From Hydrogenophilus sp. (GTDB taxonomy: Bacteria > Pseudomonadota > Gammaproteobacteria > Burkholderiales > Rhodocyclaceae): a stretch of 64,000 nt of DNA. The notes beneath the pieces were generated by a model. That model saw nothing but the letters and a program-made list of their open reading frames with translations. It was not told where the DNA came from and did no database searches. This document shows, piece by piece, positions 10,469-20,219 of the stretch (its first letter is position 1; every line of letters begins with the position of its first letter). The DNA lies in assembly GCA_026416515.1 (NCBI GenBank), contig JAOAEZ010000002.1, forward strand, positions 26,480-90,479, written 5' to 3'. The position numbers were made by a program, and so were the translations under genes.

Positions 10469-12367
10469 ATGCGCGAGGAGAAAGTTTTGCCTTTTCAGGC
10501 AGAGGTTCGAGAGCTATTGCGATTGGTGGTTCATTCGCTTTACTCGAACCGGGAGATTTTTCTCCGCGAGTTAATTTCCAACGCTTCCGATGCGTGCGAT
10601 AAGTTGCGCTTCGAGGCGTTGGCTAAACCGGAGCTGTATGAAGGAGATGGCGCGTTGGGCGTGTGGGTCGATTACGATAAGTCGAGCCGCACGGTGACAA
10701 TCCGCGATAACGGGATCGGGATGAACGAGCAAGAGGTGATCGAAAACTTGGGAACGATCGCTCGTTCAGGGACGAAGAATTTTCTCGCCCAGTTGGCCGA
10801 GGAGCAACGGCGAAAGAGCGCCTTGATCGGTCAGTTCGGGGTAGGGTTCTATTCGGCATTTATTGTCGCTGAAGAGGTGGTAGTGCGGACACGCCGCGCA
10901 GGATCCCCTCCTGAGACAGGGGTGGAGTGGCGGTGTACATTGCCAGAGGATGAGCGGGAGGCGACATTTACAGTAGCCGCTATTCCCCGCGCTCAGCGCG
11001 GAACCGAGGTGGTATTGAGATTGAAGGAGCAGGCGGCCGAATTCGCCAGCCGCTGGCGATTGCAGGAGTTGATCCACAAATACTCAGAGCATATCTTGTG
11101 GCCGATTTATATGCCCGAGGAGGAGTGGGATAAGGAGAAAGGGGAGTACCGCCGTACCGGCAATTGGACCCAGGTAAACCGCGGCACCGCTTTGTGGGCA
11201 CGGGCTAGAGGAGAGGTGAGCGAGGAGGAGTATAAGAATTTTTATAAGCATGTGGCCCATGATTTCGAGGAGCCATTGGCTTGGGTCCATACCAAGGTGG
11301 AAGGGAAACATGAGTTTACCCTTCTTCTTTATCTGCCTCGACGCGCTCCCTTCGATTTGTGGGAGCCAAAACCGAGGCATGGAATCAAGCTTTATGTCAA
11401 GCGCGTCTTCATCATGGAGGATGCTGAGCGGCTCCTTCCTTCTTATCTGCGCTTCGTGCGCGGTGTGGTGGATGCAGAGGATCTGCCGCTCAATGTGTCG
11501 CGCGAGATGCTTCAGGAGGTTAAGGCGCTTGAGGCGATCCGGGGGGGAATAACCAAGCGTGTGTTGGGGCTCTTGGAGCAGTTGGCTAAGCAAGAGCCGG
11601 AGAAATATGCCCATTTCTGGAGAGAGTTTGGCCGAGTGTTGAAGGAGGGAGTGGGCGAGGATGCGGCAAACCGAGAACGAGTCGCGGCGCTATTACGGTT
11701 CGCGTCTACCCATACCGGCTCACCTGAGCCGACCGTGTCGCTCGACGATTACGTGGGGCGAATGAAAGAGGGACAGAGTAAAATCTATTTCTTAACCGCC
11801 GATAGTTATACCGCTGCAGTGAATAGCCCCCACCTCGAGCTTTTCCGGAAAAAGGGAATTGAGGTGTTGCTGCTGACCGAGCGTATCGATGAGTGGTGGA
11901 CAGCCCACTTGACCGAGTACCAGGGAAAGCCGTTGATCCATGTCACGCGCGGGATCGAGGAGTTGGCCGCTCTCGCCGATGAGGAGAAAGCGGCAGTGAT
12001 CGAGAGCGCTAAAGAGAACGCGCCGCTGCTGGAGCGGTTAAAACAGGTATTGACGGGAAAGGTAAAAGAGGTACGACCGTCGGCGCGGTTGGTGGAATCC
12101 CCCGCTTGCTTGGTGGTCGAGGAGAGCGGAATGACGCTTCATCTGCAGCGAATTCTGCAGCAGGCAGGGCAGAACGCCCCACGAGTGGAGCCATTGCTGG
12201 AGGTGAATTTGAACCATCCGCTGGTGCGCCGCTTAAGCGAGACAGAGGGATCGCTTTTTGAGGAGTGGGCGTTGTTGCTCTACGAGGAGGCTTTGCTTGC
12301 CGAAGGAGCCCCGCTGGAAGATCCGGCGGGTTTTGTGAAACGGGTAAACCGCTTGCTCCTCGCTTAG
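10469..12367 (+). CDS. htpG: Chaperone HtpG (Hsp90)
   Basis: 632 aa from ATG 10469, preceded by AAAGGAGG; an in-frame GTG 15 bp upstream is less likely. The GHKL ATP site is clear: NREIFLRELISNASDACDKL, IRDNGIGMNEQE and IGQFGVGFYSAF. The middle domain has LPLNVSREMLQE. It is an ATP-dependent cytoplasmic chaperone. The length is normal and the gene converges on the flagellar operon, with a terminator between them. Confidence 0.97.
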   Translation: MREEKVLPFQAEVRELLRLVVHSLYSNREIFLRELISNASDACDKLRFEALAKPELYEGDGALGVWVDYDKSSRTVTIRDNGIGMNEQEVIENLGTIARSGTKNFLAQLAEEQRRKSALIGQFGVGFYSAFIVAEEVVVRTRRAGSPPETGVEWRCTLPEDEREATFTVAAIPRAQRGTEVVLRLKEQAAEFASRWRLQELIHKYSEHILWPIYMPEEEWDKEKGEYRRTGNWTQVNRGTALWARARGEVSEEEYKNFYKHVAHDFEEPLAWVHTKVEGKHEFTLLLYLPRRAPFDLWEPKPRHGIKLYVKRVFIMEDAERLLPSYLRFVRGVVDAEDLPLNVSREMLQEVKALEAIRGGITKRVLGLLEQLAKQEPEKYAHFWREFGRVLKEGVGEDAANRERVAALLRFASTHTGSPEPTVSLDDYVGRMKEGQSKIYFLTADSYTAAVNSPHLELFRKKGIEVLLLTERIDEWWTAHLTEYQGKPLIHVTRGIEELAALADEEKAAVIESAKENAPLLERLKQVLTGKVKEVRPSARLVESPACLVVEESGMTLHLQRILQQAGQNAPRVEPLLEVNLNHPLVRRLSETEGSLFEEWALLLYEEALLAEGAPLEDPAGFVKRVNRLLLA

Positions 12368-12375
12368 ATGAGCGG

Positions 12376-12403
12376 AAAAGGGGGCCCGATTCTACAGGCC
12401 CCC
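12376..12403 (-). terminator. Rho-independent terminator of the fliF-fliN operon
   Basis: A perfect 7-bp stem GGGGGCC/GGCCCCC (12380-12386 and 12397-12403) with a 10-nt loop. On the minus strand it is followed by CTTTTC, on the plus strand by purines, so it best serves the flagellar operon ending at fliN. It may also stop htpG transcripts. Confidence 0.65.
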
Positions 12404-12413
12404 GGAAGGGGGG

Positions 12414-12929
12414 TTAAAGATTGCCCCGCAGTTTTTTCATGCGCTCGGCAGGGGTGATGATATCGGTGAGACGAATGCCAAATTTTTCGTTGACGACAAC
12501 CACTTCCCCTTGCGCGATAAGGGTGCCATTTACGAAGACGTCCATCGGCTCTCCCGCCAGACCATCTAGCTCGATGACCGAACCATGCGCCAGCTGCAGA
12601 AGGTTACGGATCGGCATTTTGGTGCGACCCAACTCGACGGTGATCTGGACAGGGATGTCCATGATCATTTGAAAATCAGAGAGGTTGTCGACTTTTCGAT
12701 TCTGCTCACCAAAGTCGGGAAAGAGCTCTTTCGCAGGCTTGGCTCCATAGGGGTTGTTGAGGTCATGCGCGACCTTGGCCATTTCTTGGTCGCGCTGTTC
12801 TTGCTCGGCTAAAGCGGCTGCCCATTCGTCGGCCAGCGCAGCTTCGTCGGTTGTCGCCGCTGCTTGCTCCTGCATTGCTTTTTCCCAGTCATCCGCTGTA
12901 ACGCCTTCAGGGATATCGTTTTCAGCCAT
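12414..12929 (-). CDS. fliN: Flagellar motor switch protein FliN
   Basis: 171 aa. A long acidic, alanine- and glutamate-rich N-terminus (about 85 residues) precedes the SpoA/FliN domain, seen as MDIPVQITVELGRTKMPIRN and LDGLAGEPMDVFVNG, with IRLTDIITPAERMKKL near the end. With FliM it builds the C-ring that sets rotation direction and helps dock the export apparatus. It lies 3 bp after fliM and is the last gene of this operon; fliO, P, Q and R do not follow. Confidence 0.93.
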   Translation of the reverse strand: MAENDIPEGVTADDWEKAMQEQAAATTDEAALADEWAAALAEQEQRDQEMAKVAHDLNNPYGAKPAKELFPDFGEQNRKVDNLSDFQMIMDIPVQITVELGRTKMPIRNLLQLAHGSVIELDGLAGEPMDVFVNGTLIAQGEVVVVNEKFGIRLTDIITPAERMKKLRGNL

Positions 12930-12932
12930 GGC

Positions 12933-13985
12933 TTATTCCTCCCCACCCTCCTCAGTACCAGCGAGTTCGGTATTGTTGTTGCTGAGCGGCTCTTCCGGAG
13001 GTTCCTCCTCAGCAACAAAATGGTGAATTCTGACGGCATAGTGCTTATTGCGTACTCCATAGTGAGCGCGAAAGACGGGAATGCCGTCGCTGTAAACCGT
13101 AATGAGTTCGGGAATTTCGATCGGAATGACGTCCCCTACGCGTAGATCGACGAGGTCACCAAGCGTCAGTTGCCCTCGCCCAAGGACAGCATTGAGTTCG
13201 ACTTCGGCGTCAACCAGCCGCCGCGCGAGATTGCGGGTCCAACGAGTGTCGTGAGTCATCTGGTCGCTTTGCATCGTCGAGTAGAGCAGATCGCGCACCG
13301 GTTCCAACATCGAGTAGGGCCAACAGATGTGAACGTTGGCTTGCCCCATACCTAAATCTAAAACAAATTGCGAGGCAACGACAATCTCCGATGGGGTAGC
13401 GATCGAGGCAAATTGGGGATTCATCTCCGAGCGGACGTAATTGAGTTGGATCTTATAAACAGGCGCCCACGCGCGTTGGTAGTCTTCAAAAATGACATTG
13501 AGAAGGCCGAGAATGATGCGCTGTTCCGTGGGACTGAAATCGCGCCCTTCAATACGGGTGTGAAAGCGGCCATCCCCCCCAAAGAGCACGTCGACAACCA
13601 GAAAGATGAGGTTGGGCTCCATGACGATGAGGCCATTGCCCCGAAAGGGCTTGGCTTGCACCAGGTTGAGATTGGTGGGAATGACGAGGTTGCGGATAAA
13701 CTCGCTGTATTTTTGGACGTGGAGCGCCCCAACCGATACTTCAATGTTGCGACGAACATAGTTGAAGAGACCTACCCGAAGGTAGCGGGCGAAGCGCTCA
13801 TTGATGAGCTCCATCGTGGGCATTCGCCCACGGACGATCCGCTCTTGCGTGGCGAGATTGTATGGACGAATACCTCCCGGCGCTTCTTCTTCGGGGGGCG
13901 TTTCTGGCTCATCCGCTTCGCCAGTGACGCCCCGAAGGAGCGCGTCGACCTCTTCTTGCGAGAGAAATTCGGATGAGCTTTCCAC
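12933..13985 (-). CDS. fliM: Flagellar motor switch protein FliM
   Basis: 350 aa, GTG start with AAGGAGG upstream. The N-terminus LSQEEVDALLRG is the conserved CheY-P binding peptide. The middle domain contains INERFARYLRVGLFNYVRR and GGDGRFHTRIEGRDFSPTE, and a C-terminal SpoA domain (LGDLVDLRVGDVIPIEIP) pairs with FliN. FliM receives the chemotaxis signal at the C-ring. Two acidic or low-complexity segments are present (after residue 20 and at the C-terminus), without sign of damage. Confidence 0.95.
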   Translation of the reverse strand: MESSSEFLSQEEVDALLRGVTGEADEPETPPEEEAPGGIRPYNLATQERIVRGRMPTMELINERFARYLRVGLFNYVRRNIEVSVGALHVQKYSEFIRNLVIPTNLNLVQAKPFRGNGLIVMEPNLIFLVVDVLFGGDGRFHTRIEGRDFSPTEQRIILGLLNVIFEDYQRAWAPVYKIQLNYVRSEMNPQFASIATPSEIVVASQFVLDLGMGQANVHICWPYSMLEPVRDLLYSTMQSDQMTHDTRWTRNLARRLVDAEVELNAVLGRGQLTLGDLVDLRVGDVIPIEIPELITVYSDGIPVFRAHYGVRNKHYAVRIHHFVAEEEPPEEPLSNNNTELAGTEEGGEE

Positions 13986-14008
13986 GGCGTCCTCCTTGAA
14001 GTAGGTCG

Positions 14009-14620
14009 CTATTGAATGATGAAGGAGCGAAAAAGAACCGCCTGTACCGGCCCGCTGGGTCCCAATGGTTGCTGATCGCGCGGCCGCGGCGGATAGCCCA
14101 TCACTTCGTTGACCGTATCGCGAATGTCCATGGCGAGGTGCTCCCGCCCCTTTGGAGTGGCGAGCTCAGAAGGAAGTTTCGAGGAGAGGAGCAGGTTGAT
14201 CCGATGCTGAATTTCAGGCATAAATTGTTTAAGCATGGCGTCGAATTTCTGATCGGCGATCCGCAAGACAATGGCTACTTGGAGGTAGCGCTCCCCTTCC
14301 CCCGGGGCGAGATTGACCACAATCGGGTCTAACGCGACAAATACCGGGGGTTTCCCAGGATCGATTACGACGGGCGGGGGTTGATGAGGAGCGGAGGCCG
14401 CTGCAGTTGACGCCGAGGAGGAGGCTTCTGCTTTCGGTGGCTCTGCCGCAGATTCCCCTCCTTTTTTGCTTTTGAGCAACAGAAGCGTGAGAATACCCAT
14501 CCCCGCTAGGAGAAGAAGAACCAGTACAATGAGAAGAATAATGATCAGCTTACCGCTTCCCGCCTTTTTTGGGGGTTCTTCGGCTTTAACCTCTTCTTTA
14601 GGTGGTTCTTTACTGGCCAT
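14009..14620 (-). CDS. fliL: Flagellar basal body-associated protein FliL
   Basis: 203 aa from ATG 14620, which has an AAGGAG site; the open frame extends upstream without support. A charged N-terminal tail is followed by one transmembrane helix (LIIILLIVLVLLLLAGMGIL) and a periplasmic domain containing VFVALDPIVVNLAPGEGERY, typical of FliL. FliL surrounds the stator units and supports torque. The 111 bp between it and fliK carry no gene; a separate promoter is possible but I could not identify one. Confidence 0.9.
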   Translation of the reverse strand: MASKEPPKEEVKAEEPPKKAGSGKLIIILLIVLVLLLLAGMGILTLLLLKSKKGGESAAEPPKAEASSSASTAAASAPHQPPPVVIDPGKPPVFVALDPIVVNLAPGEGERYLQVAIVLRIADQKFDAMLKQFMPEIQHRINLLLSSKLPSELATPKGREHLAMDIRDTVNEVMGYPPRPRDQQPLGPSGPVQAVLFRSFIIQ

Positions 14621-14731
14621 CGCTTGCGCTCCTTGCTCGCACTCGCTTCCACAGGATGATAGCCGCAATTATCGCAGAGGAAACGTCCGATGAAAGTGAG
14701 AAAGGGAGATTATTTCCGTGGCCAAGAGAGT

Positions 14732-16372
14732 TTAGGCCCAGGTCTCCAGAAGAGTGGCAGAGGAGCCTTTTCGTGCTTCTGGTTGCCTTTCGAGAGATCC
14801 CCCTATCTCAGTTCCTCCACCAGCTAGAGATGAGGCGGGAGGGTTGCTGTCTCTATCGCGGAAACCCTTTTGGTCAGAGGTGGAGCCCCCACCGGTGGAG
14901 ACCGAGGTGTGGCCGAGCTGTACCCCCGCTTGCGCAAGCAGTTCGCGCAGGCGGGGAAGGGCGTCGTTGAGAAGATCACGCGCGGCGGGGGTGGCCGCGA
15001 TAAAGTGGGCAGTGAGTTGGTCATTGGCAAGCTGCAGGGTGACTTCGAGTTTCCCTAGGTTTGGAGGGGTCAGTTGAAGTTCAACCTTTTGTAGGGCGTG
15101 CCCAGCATACCAGATGATTTTTTCAGCAGCTTCAACGGCCCATTGGGAGGTTTGGGAGGCAGGGGTGGCTAGGGTTGCGACCGCAACGTCATTTGCGCTG
15201 ATCGGGGCAGAGGTGGGGGGAGGGGAGAGGGGGTGCAGCGCAGCGGCCGAGGGAAAAGAAGAGGAGGGAAGGTTTTCTTCGTGGAGGAAAGAATTGGCGT
15301 CAAAGGGGGAGGAAGAAAGGGACTCAGGAGAACTTAGATCAGGATGAGAGAGAGAGGAAGCGGAAAAAGAAAGAGGCGCCGCCGAGAGATCGGCTGCAGG
15401 GGCTTTGTTCAAGAGCAGAGAGGATGCTTCGGGGTGGGGGTGGGGAACGGGGAATAGAGGCGAGGGGGATCCAGCGCTGAGCGCTTCGAGTTGTTTGGCG
15501 GCGCCGCTAGAGCCTTGAGATTGCCATTGGAGAGGGCGTTCAGGGGAAAGAGGAAGAGGCCAACGTTCGCCGCCCGTGGGAGAGGAAGAGGAGCCCGAGA
15601 GGGTCGGATCGGTTATTGAAGGAGTCGCCCGCTGAGCGAGGAGCGCAGCAGGGGTAAGGGGGATAGAGGACTCCGTTGAGGAAGGGGTGTTGAGGGGGCG
15701 AGAGGAGAGGAGGAGGGAGGGGTCGACTTCGGTAGCTTCGGAGATAGAGGGAGAGAAGACAGCGGGGCAGTTAAAAGGGGAAAGAGAGGTTTCCCCGTTG
15801 TCGGTGAGGGAAAGGAGCTCGTCACCAGCGCTGGTAGAGGTCGAGTCAGCGGGTTTGAGAAGGGCAGAAAGGGGGTCGAGCGAGGGCGATGCAAAAGAGG
15901 AGTCTGCAACCGTTGGGGTCGCCTCTATCGAAAGGGAACCCGCCACAGAGCGGGAAGTGTCGCCCGCCCCTTCCGAGGGAAGGGATAAAGACGCTACATG
16001 CGCGGGAAGGGTTGGCCATGCTGCCAGCGTTTGGATCAGTGCATTGGAGTCGGCTGCGGGGGGGTCGTTTGCCGATTCCTCAGAGACGCTGTGGGAGGAG
16101 GAAGAGAGCTGAGACGCTTCTGGGGCCCCCGCTTCAGCAGTCAATTTTTCGGAGGTGGTCGCGCTCTTAGGGGAGGGATGGGAAGGGGAAGGAGAAGAGG
16201 GGCGGGGAGAAGGATGGGAAGGGGAAGGAGAAGAGGGGCAGGGAGAAGTGTTGTGCTGAAGGAGTTGGGCAAAGGCGCTTGAGTTGCCTGCCCCTTCCCC
16301 CACCGAAGGGGGAGTGGATACTTTGAGAGGAGTGGAAACCGTAGAGGCGGAAAAAGAGGCTGCCACAGTCAT
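14732..16372 (-). CDS. fliK: Flagellar hook-length control protein FliK
   Basis: 546 aa starting at ATG 16372, which overlaps the fliJ stop (ATGA). About 400 residues are Ser/Pro/Ala-rich low complexity, including a 36-bp tandem duplication. The C-terminal Flg_hook domain is recognisable in KVELQLTPPNLGKLEVTLQL and LLNDALPRLRELLAQAGVQL. FliK is a secreted ruler that switches export from hook to filament subunits. Position in the fliF-fliN operon between J and L is standard. Confidence 0.88.
   Translation of the reverse strand: MTVAASFSASTVSTPLKVSTPPSVGEGAGNSSAFAQLLQHNTSPCPSSPSPSHPSPRPSSPSPSHPSPKSATTSEKLTAEAGAPEASQLSSSSHSVSEESANDPPAADSNALIQTLAAWPTLPAHVASLSLPSEGAGDTSRSVAGSLSIEATPTVADSSFASPSLDPLSALLKPADSTSTSAGDELLSLTDNGETSLSPFNCPAVFSPSISEATEVDPSLLLSSRPLNTPSSTESSIPLTPAALLAQRATPSITDPTLSGSSSSPTGGERWPLPLSPERPLQWQSQGSSGAAKQLEALSAGSPSPLFPVPHPHPEASSLLLNKAPAADLSAAPLSFSASSLSHPDLSSPESLSSSPFDANSFLHEENLPSSSFPSAAALHPLSPPPTSAPISANDVAVATLATPASQTSQWAVEAAEKIIWYAGHALQKVELQLTPPNLGKLEVTLQLANDQLTAHFIAATPAARDLLNDALPRLRELLAQAGVQLGHTSVSTGGGSTSDQKGFRDRDSNPPASSLAGGGTEIGGSLERQPEARKGSSATLLETWA
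16177..16248 (-). repeat. 36-bp tandem duplication inside fliK
   Basis: Two adjacent 36-bp units (16177-16212 and 16213-16248) differ by one base (cgggg versus caggg near the end). They encode a repeated 12-residue Ser/Pro block of the type PSSPSPSHPSPR. The unit is in frame, so copy-number change would alter the ruler length by 12 residues per copy. Confidence 0.8.
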
Positions 16373-16842
16373 GAGTGTTCTCCTTCTTCGTCCGAGAGGG
16401 CAGCGCGCTGGCGAGCGCTGCGTTGCGTTACCCATTCATCCAGCAATTTTTGTACCTTTTTCTCTTCTTCCGCGTGTTCGGCAATCTCTTGGCGAGCTAA
16501 AAGGAGGTCAAATGCTTTGCGTTTTCCCATCGCCGCTTGCCATACTGCTTCTTGTTGAGTGCGCTGGTGCGCCGCTTGTTGAACCGCCTGCTCTTGAATC
16601 GCGATCGCTTCTTCGAGACGGGCAAGGAAGGCCTGCATGTTGGCGATAAGAACAGGGAGGTCGCCGCGCGCCAAAGCTTCTCGGTAGCGAGCTTCATAAT
16701 CGGTGCGAAAGGTGCGCAACATTTCGAGTTTGTGCATCTCCGCTTGCCAAGCGCGAATGCATTCCCCTAGCCGCTTGGCTTCTTTTTCTTCCGCGTCCAG
16801 AAGCATTTTTTGAACCAGTTCTAGGGTAGCGCGGGCAGTCAT
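16369..16842 (-). CDS. fliJ: Flagellar export chaperone FliJ
   Basis: 157 aa, almost entirely helical and charged, predicted as a coiled coil ([20 protein letters not shown] near the N-terminus, [14 protein letters not shown] near the C-terminus). This matches the size and character of FliJ (about 147 aa), the stalk-like partner of the FliI ATPase. It overlaps both fliI and fliK by 4 bp, a sign of translational coupling. Sequence conservation is low in this family, so the call rests strongly on position. Confidence 0.88.
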   Translation of the reverse strand: MTARATLELVQKMLLDAEEKEAKRLGECIRAWQAEMHKLEMLRTFRTDYEARYREALARGDLPVLIANMQAFLARLEEAIAIQEQAVQQAAHQRTQQEAVWQAAMGKRKAFDLLLARQEIAEHAEEEKKVQKLLDEWVTQRSARQRAALSDEEGEHS

Positions 16843-18251
16843 TGCAGAACTTGCGCCAGTTGGGTGAGGGCTTCAGCAAATGGGGCTCTTTCCCGCATCC
16901 CTTGTTGAAGGTAGCGAGCCATGATCGGTTGTCGCGCGATGGCTTCGTCGAGCTCAGGGTCGGCTCCTTTCTGATAGGCCCCTACGGCGATTAGGTCGCG
17001 CGCACTTTGGTAACGAGCCCAAAGCCGCTTAAAACGGATCGCGAGCTGGAGATGTTCCGGAGCAACGACCGCCGGCATGACGCGCGAGATCGATCGCTCT
17101 ACGTCGATGGCCGGGTAGTGACCGGCTTCGGCAAGGGCGCGCGAAAGCACAATGTGCCCGTCGAGAATGCCACGCGCCGCGTCGGCGACAGGGTCTTGCA
17201 GGTCGTCGCCTTCCGTAAGAACGGTGTAGAAGGCGGTGATCGATCCTTCGCCAGCCCGACCACGCCCCGCCCGTTCGACAAGGGCCGGTAGCCGAGCGAA
17301 AACCGAGGCAGGGTAGCCTTTGGTGACCGGCGGTTCACCGATCGATAGGGCGATTTCACGCTGCGCCATCGCAAAACGGGTGAGCGAGTCCATGATGAGC
17401 AAGACGGCTTTTCCAGTTTCCCGAAAGTGCTCGGCGATCGCGGTGGCGTAGATCGCCCCTTGCAGCCGCAGAAGGGGATTGGCATCGGCCGGAGCCGCAA
17501 CGACGACAGAGCGCTCGAGACCGTCGCGCTCGAGAATTTCGTCGACAAATTCGCGTACTTCCCGTCCCCGCTCGCCGATAAGCCCGACGACGATGACGTC
17601 CGCCGTGGTGTTGCGCGCCATCATGCCGAGAAGTACCGATTTACCGACTCCCGTTCCCGCAAAGAGACCAAGGCGTTGTCCATTGCCTACCGTGAGGAGA
17701 CCATTGATCGCTCGAATCCCGACGTCGAGGGGCTCTTCGATAGGCGTGCGCGCCATGGGGTTGAGCGGCCGGGAGGCAAGCGAGCGGGGGAGAACGTGCA
17801 CGAGAGGCCCGCGCCCGTCGAGCGGGCGCCCGTTGGCGTCAACGACCCGCCCGAGAAGCCCTTCTCCAACCGGTAAGTGTTTGGCTCGGTCAGTCCGCCG
17901 CCGCTCCGGGTGGAGCGCTCCTGGAACCAGCGGCAGAGGCGAAGGATCGCTGGGAAAGACCGGAGCACCAGGAGAGACTCCATAGAGCTCTTCGGTAGGC
18001 ATGAGAAAGAGGAGATCATCTTTGAATCCGACGACTTCGGCTTCCGCTACTAAATGGTCCGCAAGTTCAATGCAACAGGTAGCGCCAAGCGGAAGACGGA
18101 GACCTTCCGCCTCGAGAATGAGGCCGTTGATGCGCCGCAGCCGCCCCCCCCGCCGGATCGTTGAGGTGTGCCGGATTTCGTCGGTTGCGATCTTTAGCAT
18201 CTCCAGGAGAAGAGCCGTGGGAGAAGAGGGAGTAGAGAGAGGAGGGTTCAT
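16839..18251 (-). CDS. fliI: Flagellum-specific ATP synthase FliI
   Basis: 470 aa. Walker A is [16 protein letters not shown], followed by [19 protein letters not shown] and Walker B in [20 protein letters not shown], then [20 protein letters not shown]. This is the F1-beta-like ATPase of type III flagellar export. It sits between fliH (its regulator) and fliJ (its stalk), overlapping both by 4 bp. Length is normal. Confidence 0.96.
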   Translation of the reverse strand: MNPPLSTPSSPTALLLEMLKIATDEIRHTSTIRRGGRLRRINGLILEAEGLRLPLGATCCIELADHLVAEAEVVGFKDDLLFLMPTEELYGVSPGAPVFPSDPSPLPLVPGALHPERRRTDRAKHLPVGEGLLGRVVDANGRPLDGRGPLVHVLPRSLASRPLNPMARTPIEEPLDVGIRAINGLLTVGNGQRLGLFAGTGVGKSVLLGMMARNTTADVIVVGLIGERGREVREFVDEILERDGLERSVVVAAPADANPLLRLQGAIYATAIAEHFRETGKAVLLIMDSLTRFAMAQREIALSIGEPPVTKGYPASVFARLPALVERAGRGRAGEGSITAFYTVLTEGDDLQDPVADAARGILDGHIVLSRALAEAGHYPAIDVERSISRVMPAVVAPEHLQLAIRFKRLWARYQSARDLIAVGAYQKGADPELDEAIARQPIMARYLQQGMRERAPFAEALTQLAQVLQ

Positions 18252-19216
18252 GGTTCCAAAGCGGAGGGCGAGGGATCGTCAGTGGGGGGTAAACTGCTTT
18301 TATCCAACGAAGGAGAGGCGGATTCCTCTTTGCTTTTTTTGGAACGAGCTGGTTTTTTGCGCGCGGAAATAGGTTCGCCCACGGGAGAAAGCGCGGGAAG
18401 TTCGGCCGGTTTCCATTGGGCAAGCGCTGGATAGAGGCGGGCGACTGCCCTTTGCCAGCGAGAGGGAAGCGAGGCGTCGACAATCGTGGTGCTGCCCTCA
18501 AGAAGCACCGAGCCGCGCATAAGGGAGGGGTCGGCGAGCCAGTGAACCCCCTCGCGGTCAGTAAACGCTTCCGGGAGAAGGGCAAGATCCTCCGGGTGGA
18601 GACGTACGGTGAGAGGGCGAAGAAGCTCCTCCGCCAGGAGACGTTCGGCAAGGGGGACAACATGGTAGGGACGAGTGGTAAGTTCGGCGGTAACTACCGC
18701 GCGAGCGATTTCGATGGCGAGGGCGACTACTCCTTCGGCGAGGGATTGGGGCAGTTTTTGCCATTCGTCGGCAAACTTTGCAGTGAGTTCCGCCAGCGCT
18801 CGTTCCCGTTCAGCAAACAGCGGTTCCCATTCCGCCCGTGCTTCCGCTTCGCCAGCGGCGCGGCCATCGGCATACCCTTGCGCCCGCCCTTCTTCGCGCC
18901 CTTTCTCTAACCCTTCCGTAAATCCTGCTTGCTGCCCTTCGGCGTGGCCGGCAGTAAATCCAGCGGTATAGCCTTCAGATCGGCCAGCCTCAAAGCCAGC
19001 GCGATAACCCTCTTCATGTCCGGCGCGGTAACCTTCGTCGTATCCAAGCCGGCGCGCCTCTTCGATCTGCTGTTCGATCTCTGCAACCGTCGGACGAACG
19101 GCGGAGACCGTCGCCCCTTCGTCAGAGCGGGCTTCTTTTGCCCTTTGCGGGTCGTCGAAGGAGGGAAGCGCCAGCGTCCGGTAAAGACCAATCGCTTGAT
19201 GACGTTCGATTGGCAT
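18248..19216 (-). CDS. fliH: Flagellar assembly protein FliH
   Basis: 322 aa. Residues 58-122 form an unbroken run of 17 glycines spaced every four residues ([20 protein letters not shown] and onward), the GxxxG helix array known from FliH. The following domain ([19 protein letters not shown]) matches the C-terminal FliH/HrpE domain that binds and restrains FliI. The last 65 residues are Lys/Ser/Pro-rich and look disordered. It starts 1 bp after the fliG stop and overlaps fliI. Confidence 0.92.
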   Translation of the reverse strand: MPIERHQAIGLYRTLALPSFDDPQRAKEARSDEGATVSAVRPTVAEIEQQIEEARRLGYDEGYRAGHEEGYRAGFEAGRSEGYTAGFTAGHAEGQQAGFTEGLEKGREEGRAQGYADGRAAGEAEARAEWEPLFAERERALAELTAKFADEWQKLPQSLAEGVVALAIEIARAVVTAELTTRPYHVVPLAERLLAEELLRPLTVRLHPEDLALLPEAFTDREGVHWLADPSLMRGSVLLEGSTTIVDASLPSRWQRAVARLYPALAQWKPAELPALSPVGEPISARKKPARSKKSKEESASPSLDKSSLPPTDDPSPSALEP

Positions 19217-19217
19217 C

Positions 19218-20219
19218 TTAGATGAACCCTTCTTCTCCGCCCTTGCTGGGGAGCATTACTTGGCCCTCCTCGGCAAGGCGCCGCACGATCTTGAGGATCT
19301 CTTTTTGGGCTGCTTCTACTTCGGAAACCCGGACAGGACCACGGCTCTCGAGATCTTCGCGCAGCATCTCGGCAGCCCGCTGCGACATGTTTTTGAAGAT
19401 CTTTTCCCGCAGTTCGGGGGAGGCACCTTTGAGGGCGATGACGAGCTGATCGTTGGAGACCTCCCGCAGCAGCGTTTGAACACTGCGGTCATCCATATCG
19501 ATAAGGTTGTCGAAGACAAACATTTCGTCCATGATCCGCTGCGCGAGATCGGGATCATATTCCCGAACAGCGTCGAGGACCTCCGTTTCGATTTGGGTGC
19601 CGACGAAGTTTAGAATCTCTGCGACGTGCCGCACCCCTCCCATCGCTTTCCCTTTAGAACCACTGCTGGCGCTCGCGAGAAGTTCAGAGAGGGCTTCGTT
19701 GAGCTCTCGAAGCGCCTGCGGTTGAACCCCTTCTAAAACAGCGATGCGCAGGATGACGTCGTTTCGCAGCCGTTCTGGAAAACGTTTGAGGATTTCGCCT
19801 GCAAGGTCGAAGTCGAGGTGAACCAAGATAGTGGCGATGATCTGCGGATGTTCGTTTTTGATAAGATCAGCGGCAGTGGCGGGGTCAAGCCATTTGAGAC
19901 TTTCAATCGCGCCGGTGTCTGAGCCTTGCAAGATCTTGCTGAGAATGTGACTGGCTTTGTCGTCACCAAGGGCTTGCGTGAGCATCTGCCGAATTTGCTC
20001 CGGATCGGGTTCGATCGGCGCTCCCTTTTTGAAGTGCTCGATCGCTTCGTCTAAAAGCGCTTCCACTTCTTCCCGCGGTTTGGGGGGTAAAGAGGCCATC
20101 GCTAGACCGATCGATTGAACTTCGCGCGGCCCCAAGTGCTTTAAGACGGCAGCAGCTTCTACCGGGCCGAGCGTGACCAAAAGGAGCGCTGCTTTTTCAA
20201 TAGCGCTCTTGTCTTTCAT
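19218..20219 (-). CDS. fliG: Flagellar motor switch protein FliG
   Basis: 333 aa. The N-terminal domain begins KAALLLVTLGPVEAAAVLKH and has the FliF-binding region. The middle domain contains NEHPQIIATILVHLDFDLAG (the EHPQ motif) and the C-terminal domain has FDNLIDMDDRSVQTLLREV, which contacts the stator. FliG transmits torque between MotA and the MS-ring. ATG overlaps the fliF stop (ATGA). Confidence 0.97.
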   Translation of the reverse strand: MKDKSAIEKAALLLVTLGPVEAAAVLKHLGPREVQSIGLAMASLPPKPREEVEALLDEAIEHFKKGAPIEPDPEQIRQMLTQALGDDKASHILSKILQGSDTGAIESLKWLDPATAADLIKNEHPQIIATILVHLDFDLAGEILKRFPERLRNDVILRIAVLEGVQPQALRELNEALSELLASASSGSKGKAMGGVRHVAEILNFVGTQIETEVLDAVREYDPDLAQRIMDEMFVFDNLIDMDDRSVQTLLREVSNDQLVIALKGASPELREKIFKNMSQRAAEMLREDLESRGPVRVSEVEAAQKEILKIVRRLAEEGQVMLPSKGGEEGFI

